Below, piece by piece: positions 1 through 8,658 of a stretch of 64,000 bases of DNA. The stretch covers positions 25,410 through 89,409 of the forward strand of contig CAMCRC010000003.1 of assembly GCA_945877175.1 (NCBI GenBank), given 5' to 3'. Numbering within the stretch: the stretch's first letter is position 1; each line of letters starts with the position of its first letter. The notes beneath the pieces were generated by a model, which did no database searches, was not told where the DNA came from, and saw nothing but the letters and a program-made list of their open reading frames with translations. The position numbers were made by a program, and so were the translations under genes. The stretch comes from Klebsiella pneumoniae. Its GTDB lineage: Bacteria > Pseudomonadota > Gammaproteobacteria > Pseudomonadales > Pseudohongiellaceae.

Positions 1-1
1 C

Positions 2-493
2 TATCAGCACAAAGTAGCTGCACTGATCTCCCGTTTCGTCAAAGACCCTCACGAAGTGGAGGATGTCACACAGGAAGCCTTCATCAAGGCTTATCGCGCG
101 CTGAATCTGTTCCGAGGCGACAGTGCTTTCTACACATGGCTGTACCGTATCGCCGTCAACACAGCGAAAAATCACCTGGTCTCTCGTGGCCGGCGACCAC
201 CGTCGACAGACTTTGATCTGGATGATGCCGAGTTGGTCGAAGACACCACGGCATTGCGTGACACAGATTCGCCTGAGGGAATCCTCGAGAAGGAACACTT
301 GGAAAAGTTGATCTATCAGGCGATCGACGAACTGCCGGAGGATTTGCGCACGGCTTTCACCCTGCGTGAGTTTTCCGGCCTGAGTTACGAAGACATCACG
401 GAGATCATGGATTGTCCAGTTGGCACAGTCCGTTCGAGAATCTTCAGGGCGCGGGAAGCAATAGATAAAAAAATCCGCGACTTGATGCATTAG
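2..493 (+). CDS. rpoE: RNA polymerase sigma factor RpoE (AlgU), 5' end missing
   Basis: Extracytoplasmic-function sigma factor that directs RNA polymerase to envelope-stress promoters. The open frame runs in from the window edge. The visible 163 residues begin at YQHK, which in AlgU/RpoE lies about 28 residues after the start, so only the first part of region 2 is missing. Region 2 is seen in DVTQEAFIKAYRAL and FRGDSAFYTWLYRIAVNTAKN. Region 4 is seen in LPEDLRTAFTLREFSGLSYE and the helix-turn-helix CPVGTVRSRIFRAREAID. The match to E. coli RpoE and Pseudomonas AlgU is close over the whole length. The anti-sigma gene rseA follows after 160 bases. Identity is near certain; the start lies outside the window. 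Confidence 0.97.
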   Translation, partial: YQHKVAALISRFVKDPHEVEDVTQEAFIKAYRALNLFRGDSAFYTWLYRIAVNTAKNHLVSRGRRPPSTDFDLDDAELVEDTTALRDTDSPEGILEKEHLEKLIYQAIDELPEDLRTAFTLREFSGLSYEDITEIMDCPVGTVRSRIFRAREAIDKKIRDLMH

Positions 494-653
494 TTCATGG
501 AACGAAGTCCTGCACCTGTTGTCAAAACTGGCAAGAGTGGCAATCCCAGCCTTGCAGCCGGAGTCGCCCCCCGCGTTTGTTGAGTTGAGTCTCGTTCATG
601 AGACTCATTGATCTGACTGCCGGCAAGGTAGTCCAAGTCCCCAGAGGTAGTGC

Positions 654-1268
654 ATGAGCAAGGAAAACAGTCAGGCCCGAGAGTTTGCCGAATCACTATC
701 CGCCTTGATGGATAATGAATCGACTGAGCTGGAGCTGCGCCGGTTGTTGAAGGAAATGCCGAGTCACCCTGAGATAGCCCAGACCTGGGACCGGTACAAC
801 CTGACGAGATCCCTTCTCCATAAAGAGGTCGTGCGGCCAGTGTCTGCTGCTGGAACTCTTTCCATGCTGGAGGCATTGGCTGCAGAAGCGCCGTATGGTG
901 GGATCAAGTCTTCTACGTCTGATGTGGCACGCAACACCTGGTTCCAGGCAGCAGGTCGTATTGCGATCGCTGCTTCGGTTGCTCTGGCCGTTTTCGTCGG
1001 GTTGCAGACATTTGTTGACCAAAGCATTCCGGAAAGCAGCATGGCGCAACGTCCTTCTGCTCTTGTTGAGGATAATTCCGAGGCACTGGCATTCACCCCA
1101 ACTGAAGTTGCTGGCGATACAGGTTTCGATGCTGATGCGCAGCAACGTCTCAATGAATACATTCGCGGCGTATCCATTCAGTATCGCGAAGATGCCGTGG
1201 CTACGCCCGGTGTCAATATTCTGCAGGATTCGCAACTGATCCGGCAGGTCAATCAGATCGAGAACTAG
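654..1268 (+). CDS. rseA: Anti-sigma-E factor RseA/MucA
   Basis: Inner-membrane protein that holds sigma-E inactive until regulated proteolysis by a DegS-type protease and RseP. The 204 residues show an N-terminal cytoplasmic RseA_N domain (about 8-60: ESLSALMDNE, RRLLKE, TWDRYNLTRSLL), one transmembrane helix (about 102-119, IAIAASVALAVFVGLQTF) and a periplasmic tail ending with RLNEYIRGVSIQY, as in the RseA_C/MucA tail. The ATG is preceded by AGAGGTAG. It lies between rpoE and mucD. The usual next gene, rseB/mucB, is absent. The rseP gene that would complete cleavage is at 31163-32554. Confidence 0.9.
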   Translation: MSKENSQAREFAESLSALMDNESTELELRRLLKEMPSHPEIAQTWDRYNLTRSLLHKEVVRPVSAAGTLSMLEALAAEAPYGGIKSSTSDVARNTWFQAAGRIAIAASVALAVFVGLQTFVDQSIPESSMAQRPSALVEDNSEALAFTPTEVAGDTGFDADAQQRLNEYIRGVSIQYREDAVATPGVNILQDSQLIRQVNQIEN

Positions 1269-1276
1269 AAATATGG

Positions 1277-1305
1277 AGGACAGCAGCAACTCTCCGCTGT
1301 CCTCT
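1277..1305 (+). terminator. Terminator-like hairpin after rseA
   Basis: Nine-base perfect arms GAGGACAGC (1277-1285) and GCTGTCCTC (1297-1305) enclose an 11-base loop and are followed by TGTTCTT. The T tract is weak, so this may be a partial terminator or an RNA-stability hairpin. It lies 8 bases after the rseA stop. Confidence 0.5.
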
Positions 1306-1358
1306 GTTCTTAACGAAAGCCTTTGAGCCATTCCTCCCGCGTTGTTGCAATTCAGCGC

Positions 1359-1387
1359 TTGCCCCTCTGACAATCGCCCTGTACTTT
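1359..1387 (+). promoter_or_regulatory. Possible sigma-70 promoter of mucD
   Basis: TTGCCC (1359-1364), a 17-base spacer and TACTTT (1382-1387) lie 66 bases before the mucD start and after the rseA hairpin. The match to consensus is moderate. I see no sigma-E type GAACTT/TCTGA pair here. Confidence 0.3.
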
Positions 1388-1453
1388 ACGGCATCGTTGA
1401 TACATTGCTGCGTTTTCGGCAATTGCCGGACAACTCGCATTGGAGAGAAAAAT

Positions 1454-2866
1454 ATGGGTTCATCTGTTCATAAAGCCACGCTTGCCATTTGGGGCGCTCT
1501 GGTGCTTTCAGCGGTACTTTCCCTGCAGTCATCACCCTCGAGCGCAGCCGAGTTGCCTGACTTTGCCGCCTTGGTCGAGCAGAACGGGCCCGCTATTGTC
1601 AATATTGCGACCATGCAGCAAGTGACCTCATCGCGGGATGAGCGGGGCGACATCGAAGAGCTGCTGCGCCAGTTGAGTCCGGATGAGCCTTTGCCCCCGG
1701 AATTGGAGGAGCAGCAGTCACGTCCCCGTGGCGGCGTAGGATCGGGCTTCATCATGTCCGAAGATGGCTATGTCATCACCAATCACCACGTAGTAAACGG
1801 TGCTGATCAGATTACTGTGACGCTTAATGACCGGCGGGTATTTCAGGCCCGCATTATAGGGACAGACGAGTTGTCTGACGTGGCACTGATCAAGATCGAT
1901 GCCGAGAACCTTCCTACCGTGGAGTTCGGGGATTCAGAGGCTGTGCGCGTCGGCGAATGGGTTCTGGCAATAGGCTCGCCATTCGGTCTCGAATTCTCGG
2001 CGGCGGCTGGTATCGTCAGTGCAAAAGGCCGGGCTGTTCCGGGCAATCAAACCAACTATGTCTCATTCATTCAAACGGATGTGGCAATCAATCAAGGCAA
2101 TTCGGGCGGTCCGCTTTTCAATCTTGAAGGCAAAGTGATCGGCATCAATTCGCAGATTCTGAGCAGTACCGGCGGATCCAACGGCATCTCTTTCGCCATA
2201 CCGAGCAATGTGGCGTTGAATGTGGTGGAGCAGCTTCGCGACACCGGTGCTGTAAGTCGGGGATTGCTCGGCGTTTTGATCAAGGACGTCGATTTTGCGC
2301 TGGCGGAAGCGTTCTACATGGAGCGTCCTATGGGCGCCTTCGTTGACGAAGTGCAGCCTGGCAGTCCTGCCGAGACTGCAGGCGTATTGAATGACGACAT
2401 CATCATGGCGTTCAATGGCAGAGAAATTGAATCGTCCTCCATGCTGCCGTTCTATGTTGGTCAGGTGCGCCCGGGGACAAACGCGGAACTGACGATCATG
2501 CGCAACGGAGAGACCATTGCACTGGATGTAGTGGTCGGAGCATTGCCCGGCAGCGGTATAGCCTCTTCGAATGCACCAATAGAGCCACCGCCAGCCAACA
2601 GCCTTGGTCTTACCATCAGCGAATTGAGTGAAGAAGCCCGGGACGTATCCGGAATTCAAGGAGTGCGGATCGAAGAGCTGCAGGACGGCCCTGCGGCAAA
2701 CGCAGGACTTGAGGAGGGAGATGTGATTGTCGAGCTCAATCGCATGCCAGTTCCGGATATTGGTGCCTTCAGCGCTGCCGCCGAACAGCTGCCTGCTACC
2801 GGCTTTGTTCCGGTGCGAATTGTGCGCGAAGGGCGTGGCACAACCCTGGTGCTGGAGCTCGAATGA
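1454..2866 (+). CDS. mucD: Periplasmic serine endoprotease, DegP/DegQ family (MucD)
   Basis: HtrA-type periplasmic protease/chaperone that removes misfolded envelope proteins. The start is set at 1454 because GGAGAG lies just upstream and the protein then begins with a signal peptide (about 31 residues, ending SSAA). That gives 470 residues. An earlier in-frame ATG at 1397 would add 19 residues that do not look like a signal peptide. The catalytic triad is H112 (TNHHVV), D142 (SDVALIKID) and S217 (QGNSGGPLF). Two PDZ domains follow, at about 265-355 and 380-470, with GRGTTLVLELE at the end. Placement after rpoE-rseA matches algU-mucA-mucB-mucC-mucD of Pseudomonas, but without mucB and mucC. 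Confidence 0.92.
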   Translation: MGSSVHKATLAIWGALVLSAVLSLQSSPSSAAELPDFAALVEQNGPAIVNIATMQQVTSSRDERGDIEELLRQLSPDEPLPPELEEQQSRPRGGVGSGFIMSEDGYVITNHHVVNGADQITVTLNDRRVFQARIIGTDELSDVALIKIDAENLPTVEFGDSEAVRVGEWVLAIGSPFGLEFSAAAGIVSAKGRAVPGNQTNYVSFIQTDVAINQGNSGGPLFNLEGKVIGINSQILSSTGGSNGISFAIPSNVALNVVEQLRDTGAVSRGLLGVLIKDVDFALAEAFYMERPMGAFVDEVQPGSPAETAGVLNDDIIMAFNGREIESSSMLPFYVGQVRPGTNAELTIMRNGETIALDVVVGALPGSGIASSNAPIEPPPANSLGLTISELSEEARDVSGIQGVRIEELQDGPAANAGLEEGDVIVELNRMPVPDIGAFSAAAEQLPATGFVPVRIVREGRGTTLVLELE

Positions 2867-2868
2867 TC

Positions 2869-2909
2869 CTGAAAGGTGGCATTGCCTGTCGCGCAACGCC
2901 ACCTTTCAG
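2869..2909 (+). terminator. Hairpin terminator after mucD
   Basis: Perfect 12-base arms CTGAAAGGTGGC (2869-2880) and GCCACCTTTCAG (2898-2909). The inner TTGC/GCAA can also pair. It begins 3 bases after the mucD stop. A short T run (TTTT) follows 8 bases later, so termination is likely but not of the strongest type. Confidence 0.6.
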
Positions 2910-2964
2910 CAGAATGTTTTCAAGGCACTTTGACGATTGCAGCCCACTGATATTCCGCCGGAAA

Positions 2965-2992
2965 TTCACTGACAGCCCCAACCTGATACTGT
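2965..2992 (+). promoter_or_regulatory. Possible promoter of lepA-lepB
   Basis: TTCACT (2965-2970), a 16-base spacer and TACTGT (2987-2992) with TGA directly before it, giving an extended -10. It lies after the mucD hairpin and about 100 bases before the lepA GTG. The score is moderate only. Confidence 0.35.
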
Positions 2993-3095
2993 AGACTTGC
3001 CGCCTTGAAAACGAGGTGGGGCGTGCTCTTGTTTTGTTCGTGCCTGACATGCCTCGTACCTCGCCCATTAATTTTCGACTTTGTGATCCTATCCT

Positions 3096-4895
3096 GTGAG
3101 TGATTTAAGCCACATCCGCAATTTTTCCATCATCGCGCACATCGACCATGGCAAATCCACCCTCGCAGATCGCTTCATCCAGACCTGTGGCGGCCTGGAG
3201 GAGCGTGAGATGAATGAGCAGGTGCTTGATTCTCTCGATATCGAGCGCGAACGAGGCATCACCATCAAGGCGCAGAGCGTCACTTTGTATTACGACAGCA
3301 AGGACGGTAGGCGCTATCAGCTCAATTTCATTGATACGCCCGGGCATGTGGACTTCACTTATGAAGTCTCACGCTCGCTGGCCGCATGTGAAGGTGCGTT
3401 GCTCGTTGTGGACGCAGGTCAGGGTGTCGAAGCGCAGTCCGTAGCGACCTGCTACACCGCCATCGAGCAGGGATTGGAAGTGATCCCCGTGCTCAACAAG
3501 ATGGACCTGCCGCAAGCTGAGCCTGAGAAAGTGCGTCAGGAGATCGAAGAGATCATCGGTATTGATGCCTCCCAGGCGGTGTGCGCCAGTGCCAAAACAG
3601 GCATGGGCATCATCGACATCCTAGAGGAGCTCGTGCGCCTGGTCCCCCCCCCACAGGGAGATACGGAAGCGCCGCTGCAGGCGCTGATCATCGATTCGTG
3701 GTTCGACAACTACCTGGGCGTGGTGTCACTGGTCCGCGTCAAGCAGGGTACATTGCGCAAGGGTGACAAGATCATCGCCAAGACCATCGGCAAGTCACAT
3801 CTGGTGGATGGCGTGGGGGTGTTTACCCCGAAGCGTCATGAAACCGATATCCTGCGCGCCGGCGAAGTAGGGTTCGTTGTAGCTGGCATCAAGGAAATCC
3901 AAGGGGCACCGGTAGGGGATACCCTGACGCATGCCTCCACTTCCGACGTCGCGGCTCTGGCAGGTTTCAAGAAGATTCAACCGCAGGTCTATGCCGGCCT
4001 GTTTCCTGTATCTTCCGACGATTTCGAGAGTTTCCGCGACGCGCTGGAAAAGCTGACGCTGAACGATGCCTCGCTCTACTACGAGCCGGAAAGCTCAGAC
4101 GCCCTGGGCTTCGGATTCAGGTGCGGCTTCCTCGGCATGCTGCACATGGAGATCATTCAGGAGCGCCTGGAGCGCGAATATGACCTCTCGCTGATCACCA
4201 CAGCCCCAACGGTGGTTTACGAAGTGCTGCTCACCAACGGCAAGATTGTGCGTGTTGACAGCCCCTCGGCATTGCCTGCCATTACGTCTATCGATGAAAT
4301 GCGTGAGCCCATAGTGCTGGCCAGTATCCTCGTGCCGCATGAATACCTCGGCAACATCATCAATCTGTGCATCTCTCGTCGTGGCGTACAACGCGACATG
4401 CAGTTCATCGGTCGGCAGGTGTCCCTGCGTTACGAGCTACCCATGAACGAAGTGGTGCTGGACTTCTTCGACAAGCTCAAATCAGCCAGCCGTGGCTATG
4501 CCTCGCTGGATTATCACTTCATCCGTTTTGAGCCAGCCAATCTTGTCCGCCTTGACGTACTCATCAATGGCGACCGTATAGATGCGCTCGCGCTGATCGT
4601 GCATCGTGAACAGGCACACCACAAAGGGCGTTTGCTTGTGGAGAAAATGAAGGAACTGATTCCTCGCCAAATGTATGATGTGGCCATACAGGCAGCCATC
4701 GGTGGACAGATCATTGCGCGTCAGACCGTCAAGGCACTGCGCAAGAATGTGACTGCGAAATGTTATGGCGGGGATGTGTCCCGCAAGAAGAAGTTGCTCG
4801 AGAAGCAGAAGGCCGGCAAGAAGCGCATGAAGCAGGTGGGCAATATCGAAGTACCCCAGGAGGCATTCCTGGCCGTGCTCAAGGTGGATAGCTGA
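3096..4895 (+). CDS. lepA: Elongation factor 4 (LepA)
   Basis: Translational GTPase that acts on stalled or mispositioned ribosomes and during initiation. The 599 residues carry the P-loop AHIDHGKST (14-22), the switch region [11 protein letters not shown], the G3 motif DTPGH and the G4 motif NKMD. The C-terminal part shows the LepA-specific KMKE...[12 protein letters not shown] region and ends [17 protein letters not shown] followed by a short tail. The start is GTG at 3096, which places [20 protein letters not shown] at the N-terminus as in the family; no good ribosome-binding site is visible. The frame contains a run of nine C at 3644-3652. lepB starts on the last base of its stop (TGATG). 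Confidence 0.97.
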   Translation: MSDLSHIRNFSIIAHIDHGKSTLADRFIQTCGGLEEREMNEQVLDSLDIERERGITIKAQSVTLYYDSKDGRRYQLNFIDTPGHVDFTYEVSRSLAACEGALLVVDAGQGVEAQSVATCYTAIEQGLEVIPVLNKMDLPQAEPEKVRQEIEEIIGIDASQAVCASAKTGMGIIDILEELVRLVPPPQGDTEAPLQALIIDSWFDNYLGVVSLVRVKQGTLRKGDKIIAKTIGKSHLVDGVGVFTPKRHETDILRAGEVGFVVAGIKEIQGAPVGDTLTHASTSDVAALAGFKKIQPQVYAGLFPVSSDDFESFRDALEKLTLNDASLYYEPESSDALGFGFRCGFLGMLHMEIIQERLEREYDLSLITTAPTVVYEVLLTNGKIVRVDSPSALPAITSIDEMREPIVLASILVPHEYLGNIINLCISRRGVQRDMQFIGRQVSLRYELPMNEVVLDFFDKLKSASRGYASLDYHFIRFEPANLVRLDVLINGDRIDALALIVHREQAHHKGRLLVEKMKELIPRQMYDVAIQAAIGGQIIARQTVKALRKNVTAKCYGGDVSRKKKLLEKQKAGKKRMKQVGNIEVPQEAFLAVLKVDS

Positions 4896-5731
4896 TGGAT
4901 ATCGATTTTTCGCTGGTGTTGCTGGTGCTGGTGATGCTGACCGGCGCCGTTGCCCTGTTTGATCGCATGATCAATGCAGAGCCCCGCCGACAGGCGGTCG
5001 AGAAACTCAAGGCGGTTCAACAGCCCCCCAGTGAGGCGCTCGCAAATGCCATTGCCGTTGCGGAGCAGGAGCCGGTGGTCGTCGAGTATGCCAAGTCTTT
5101 TTTCCCAGTGTTGCTGATCGTATTGGTCCTGCGCTCCTTTCTTGTGGAACCCTTTCAAATTCCGTCCGGCTCCATGATTCCCACCCTGGAAGTGGGCGAC
5201 TTCATCCTGGTGAACAAATTTACCTACGGATTGCGCCTGCCCGTGGTCGGAACCAAGATCGTTGCCATGAATGATCCGAAACGAGGCGAAGTGATGGTGT
5301 TCATTCCGCCGCACGACAGCCGCTATTTCATCAAACGGGTAGTTGGTTTGCCTGGTGATACCATTCGCTATGAAGACAAAGTGCTGTACATCAATGACGA
5401 ACGTGTAGTCTCCGAGCCGATTGACCAGGTTGAAATCGAGATGCCCAATGGCATGATGCAGAGCGGAATCCTGCTCACCGAAAAGCTGGGTGAGGTGGAT
5501 CATGAAACTCAAATCATGAATGCCCCATCGCGCGATGGTGGACGGACGGTCTGGGTAGTGCCGGAAGGGCACTACTTCATGATGGGTGACAATCGAGACA
5601 ACAGTGCGGACAGCCGGGTCTGGGGGGCGGTGCCGGAACAGAACATCGTGGGCAAGGCCTTTGCTGTGTGGATGCACAAAGAGGCTGGCTGGAGCCTGCC
5701 TTCCTTCAGCCGCAATGGATTGATTCTCTGA
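4895..5731 (+). CDS. lepB: Signal peptidase I (LepB)
   Basis: Inner-membrane protease that removes signal peptides from exported proteins. The 278 residues have two N-terminal membrane helices (about 5-22 and 68-84) and the catalytic dyad S93 in IPSGSMIPTL and K147 in YFIKRVVGLPGD. The conserved GHYFMMGDNRDNSADSRVWG box is near the end. Length is typical (E. coli 324, Pseudomonas 284). It overlaps the lepA stop by one base, so the pair is translationally coupled, as in most gammaproteobacteria. Confidence 0.97.
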   Translation: MDIDFSLVLLVLVMLTGAVALFDRMINAEPRRQAVEKLKAVQQPPSEALANAIAVAEQEPVVVEYAKSFFPVLLIVLVLRSFLVEPFQIPSGSMIPTLEVGDFILVNKFTYGLRLPVVGTKIVAMNDPKRGEVMVFIPPHDSRYFIKRVVGLPGDTIRYEDKVLYINDERVVSEPIDQVEIEMPNGMMQSGILLTEKLGEVDHETQIMNAPSRDGGRTVWVVPEGHYFMMGDNRDNSADSRVWGAVPEQNIVGKAFAVWMHKEAGWSLPSFSRNGLIL

Positions 5732-5769
5732 AACGCGCACTGTGTCGCGGTTCGGCAGTGCTTCGACTC

Positions 5770-5775
5770 TATAAT
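5770..5775 (+). promoter_or_regulatory. Perfect -10 box (TATAAT) ahead of the DUF4845-rnc-era-recO genes
   Basis: A perfect TATAAT at 5770-5775 lies in the 106-base gap after lepB and 63 bases before the next start. No good -35 hexamer is found at 16-18 bases, so activity is uncertain. Confidence 0.4.
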
Positions 5776-5837
5776 GTCCCGGGTCAAACACAGGGGATCC
5801 ACGCTGCGTCGGGATCGTCTCTTTCCAGGAGAGTGCC

Positions 5838-6215
5838 ATGAAGAATCTGTACCTGCCCATGCCAGATTTGCAGCGTGGATTTTCGAAGTTCGGCCTGCTG
5901 ATGATGCTGGTCCTGCTTGTCAGCGGACTGACATTCGGGCTGAAAATATTGCCGGTGTATCTGGACCATAATTTCGTGAAAGGCGTGGCCGAAGAGCTGA
6001 TCGCAGATGGTCGGGCGGCAACCCTGACGCAGGGCGAGATTCGCGAAGAGATAGCCAATGGTCTGCGTGTCAACAATGTCCGCGACTTCAATCTCAACAG
6101 CGTCACGCTGGAGCGCGAGAACGCCGAACCTGTCCTTGTCATAGAGTACGAACGCCGTGTCCCTCTGGTGGCCAATATTGATGTCGTCATCAGCTTTGAC
6201 GATCGAATCGAATAA
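5838..6215 (+). CDS. DUF4845 single-span membrane protein
   Basis: Small protein of 125 residues. An N-terminal cytoplasmic stretch is followed by one transmembrane segment (about 17-37, KFGLLMMLVLLVSGLTFGL) and a soluble domain of about 85 residues outside. A gene of this family lies between lepB and rnc in Pseudomonas (the PA0769 position), so context and size give the assignment. Its function is not known. The start is supported by CCAGGAGAG six bases upstream. The stop abuts the rnc start (TAA directly followed by ATG), implying co-expression with rnc, era and recO. Confidence 0.8.
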   Translation: MKNLYLPMPDLQRGFSKFGLLMMLVLLVSGLTFGLKILPVYLDHNFVKGVAEELIADGRAATLTQGEIREEIANGLRVNNVRDFNLNSVTLERENAEPVLVIEYERRVPLVANIDVVISFDDRIE

Positions 6216-6890
6216 ATGACGGCGCCGCTTCGACACCTCGAGAAAGGCGTCGCCTATCAGTTCAAGGACGCTGCGATTGCCGAACAGGCGTTGACTCATC
6301 GCAGTGCCAATCGTCTGAACAACGAGCGTCTGGAGTTTCTGGGCGACTCAGTGCTCGGTTTCCTTATCGCTGAAGAGCTGTTCTTGCGCTTTCCATTGGC
6401 TCCGGAAGGGGAGCTGAGCCGCATGCGTGCAGGACTTGTGAATCAGCAGAGTCTTGCCGACATCGCCACGCGCCTGGGGATCGGAGAGCTGCTGATCCTC
6501 GGCCCGGGCGAGCTCAAATCCGGGGGGCGTCAGCGCGCGTCGATTCTGGCTGATGCATTGGAAGCGGTACTTGGTGCCATTTACAGCGACGGAGGCCTGG
6601 ACGCCTGCCGCGCCTGCGTGCTCCGCTTGTTTGCCGGGCAGTTTCTCAAACATGTCAGCTCCGAGCTGCACAAGGACGCCAAAACCCAGCTGCAGGAGAC
6701 GCTGCAGGCCCGCGCATTGCCTGTGCCCCGGTACGAAGTCGTCACAGTGGAAGGCACTGATCACGAACAGATATTCGTCGTGTCCTGCCACGTCACACTA
6801 TTGCCGAACGCGACGACAGGCAAAGGTCGCAACCGCAGGCTCGCGGAGCAGGATGCTGCGGGTCAGGCACTGCGGGCCATCGAGTCATGA
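6216..6890 (+). CDS. rnc: Ribonuclease III
   Basis: Double-stranded RNA endonuclease for rRNA precursor processing and mRNA decay. The 224 residues show the signature ERLEFLGDSVLGF with catalytic E40 and D44, the second acidic cluster in ADALEAVLGAIYSDGG (about 110-125), and a C-terminal double-stranded RNA-binding domain from about 150 (KTQLQETLQ...KGRNRRLAEQDAAGQAL). Length matches E. coli (226). The start immediately follows the DUF4845 stop. The stop overlaps the era start by four bases (ATGA). Confidence 0.97.
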   Translation: MTAPLRHLEKGVAYQFKDAAIAEQALTHRSANRLNNERLEFLGDSVLGFLIAEELFLRFPLAPEGELSRMRAGLVNQQSLADIATRLGIGELLILGPGELKSGGRQRASILADALEAVLGAIYSDGGLDACRACVLRLFAGQFLKHVSSELHKDAKTQLQETLQARALPVPRYEVVTVEGTDHEQIFVVSCHVTLLPNATTGKGRNRRLAEQDAAGQALRAIES

Positions 6891-7831
6891 AACTCTCCAC
6901 CTATGAAGATCCGCTTATGACAATGCAGGATGATACTCAGAATCAGGAGCGCTGTGGCTTCATCGCCATCGTGGGCCGCCCCAACGTCGGCAAGTCCACG
7001 TTGCTCAATCATCTCCTCGAACAGAAAATCAGTATTACTTCGCGCAAGCCACAGACAACGCGACATCGCATTCTTGGCATCAAGACAGTAGGTTCTCTGC
7101 AGTTTGTCTACGTGGACACGCCAGGCATTCACAAGAGCCAGAAAAAAGCGATCAATCGCGTCATGAACAACACGGCGACCAGTGCGCTGGATGGTGTGGA
7201 TGTAGTGCTGTTTGTCGTCGAGCGCATGGTGTTCAATGAAGAAGATGAAATGGTGCTCGAGGCTCTGAAGAAGGTGAAGGTGCCTGTTCTTCTCCTTATC
7301 AACAAGTGTGACCTGCTGGAATCACCCGGACGTCTGCTGCCGCATATTGAACGGATGGCAAAGAAGCGCGAATTCGCTGAGATCATCCCGCTGTCCGTAC
7401 TCTCCAACCACAATCTGGATGCAGTGGAGAAATGCGTGGAGAAGTATCTGCCTCTTGGCCCATTTCTGTATCCTGTAGATCAGGTGACCGATCGCAGCTC
7501 GCGTTTTCTGGCAGCCGAGATCATTCGCGAGAAGATAACGCGACAACTTGGTGATGAATTGCCTTATGAAGTTACTGTGGAAATTGAGAAATACACCATA
7601 CAGGACGGGATTGTGCACATTCACGGCCTGGTGCTGGTGGACAAGGAAAGTCAGAAGCAGATCATCATCGGTACGCGGGGAGCGCGCATGAAAACGATCG
7701 GCAGCGCCGCGCGGGTCGATATGGAAAAGGCCTTTGACGCAAAGGTCATGTTGAACCTCTGGGTCAAGGTCAAGAGCGGCTGGGCTGACGACGAACGCGC
7801 CTTGCAGAGTCTTGGTTATCACATCGACTGA
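6887..7831 (+). CDS. era: GTPase Era
   Basis: GTP-binding protein for assembly of the 30S subunit and maturation of 16S rRNA 3' ends. The 314 residues have the P-loop GRPNVGKST (30-38), the G3 motif DTPG and the G4 motif NKCD. A C-terminal KH domain contains IIIGTRGARMKTIG. I take the ATG that overlaps the rnc stop as the start. Met13 (6923) would give an N-terminus closer to E. coli Era, but neither ATG has a strong ribosome-binding site. rnc-era-recO is a conserved operon. Confidence 0.97.
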   Translation: MKLSTYEDPLMTMQDDTQNQERCGFIAIVGRPNVGKSTLLNHLLEQKISITSRKPQTTRHRILGIKTVGSLQFVYVDTPGIHKSQKKAINRVMNNTATSALDGVDVVLFVVERMVFNEEDEMVLEALKKVKVPVLLLINKCDLLESPGRLLPHIERMAKKREFAEIIPLSVLSNHNLDAVEKCVEKYLPLGPFLYPVDQVTDRSSRFLAAEIIREKITRQLGDELPYEVTVEIEKYTIQDGIVHIHGLVLVDKESQKQIIIGTRGARMKTIGSAARVDMEKAFDAKVMLNLWVKVKSGWADDERALQSLGYHID

Positions 7832-7848
7832 TTGCGGAGGGCAGGGCG

Positions 7849-8580
7849 ATGATCGCCAGGATCGAATTGCAGCCTGCGTGGGTACTGCATGCTCAGCCCT
7901 TTCAGAACACCAGTCTGCTGGTGGATTTTTTCAGCCTGGACTACGGGCGAGTGCGAGCTGTCGCCAAGGGAGCGCGGCGCCCAAACGCCCGCAACAAAGC
8001 GCTGTTGCAACCATTTCAGCCGCTGCTTGTAAGCATGATGGGGCGCAACGATCTCAAGAATCTCACCGCCATCGAAGTCAGTCATGGGGCGTTCAGTCTG
8101 CATGGCACGCGCTTGTTCAGTGGGCTATATCTGAATGAATTGCTGGTGCGATTGCTGATGAGTCATGAACCTCAGGCAGATTTGTACCGCTCCTACCAGC
8201 AGGCAATCATTGGCTTGAGCACGGATCGAGATGTCATGGCCGTGCTGCGACGTTTCGAGCTCGATCTACTGGACGCTCTCGGATACGGACTCAATCTCCA
8301 CGAAGATTGCAGGTCTGGCGAGCCAATCACAGAGGAGGGACGTTATCTCTTTCTGGCCGATGAAGGTTTTGAGCGTCTTGCGGTTCATTCTGATGCGCAC
8401 GCGCTCTCTCAAACTCTGTTCAGCGGCGCAGAAATCTGTGCCCTGCGCAGTGGCGAATTTGCTGAAAAATCCCATGGTCGTGCCGCGATGCGTCTGACGC
8501 GAATCGCGTTGCAACGCTTGCTGGGGGACAAGCCGCTCGTGAGTCGAGAGCTGTTCCAGTCGCTGCGCCCCCGGGAATGA
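7849..8580 (+). CDS. recO: DNA repair protein RecO
   Basis: Recombination mediator that anneals complementary strands and, with RecR, loads RecA on SSB-coated DNA. The 243 residues begin with the OB-fold (PAWVLHAQPFQNTSLLVDFFS, AKGARRP) and continue with the helical domain (GLYLNELLVRLL, FELDLLDALGYGL), as in proteobacterial RecO. GGAGGGCAGGGCG lies directly before the ATG. pdxJ, the usual next gene in Pseudomonas and E. coli, is absent; cysM follows instead. Confidence 0.94.
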   Translation: MIARIELQPAWVLHAQPFQNTSLLVDFFSLDYGRVRAVAKGARRPNARNKALLQPFQPLLVSMMGRNDLKNLTAIEVSHGAFSLHGTRLFSGLYLNELLVRLLMSHEPQADLYRSYQQAIIGLSTDRDVMAVLRRFELDLLDALGYGLNLHEDCRSGEPITEEGRYLFLADEGFERLAVHSDAHALSQTLFSGAEICALRSGEFAEKSHGRAAMRLTRIALQRLLGDKPLVSRELFQSLRPRE

Positions 8581-8601
8581 TTTTACGGCCCCGCGGTTTA
8601 C

Positions 8602-8630
8602 TTTCAGGCCAAGACAATAAAAGGTAAAAT
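8602..8630 (+). promoter_or_regulatory. Possible promoter of cysM
   Basis: TAAAAT (8625-8630) matches the -10 consensus in five of six bases. A weak TTTCAG lies 17 bases upstream. It is in the 78-base recO-cysM gap, about 29 bases before the cysM start. Confidence 0.35.
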
Positions 8631-8658
8631 CTCGCCAAATTTTAAGTGAGACACCTTG

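Noticed and set aside
696..1373. A 225-codon minus-strand frame opposite rseA
   Set aside because: It runs antisense to rseA, which has clear domains; this frame shows none.
4763..6190. A 475-codon minus-strand open frame opposite lepA/lepB/DUF4845
   Set aside because: Spans three genes of one plus-strand operon and has no domain or ribosome-binding site.
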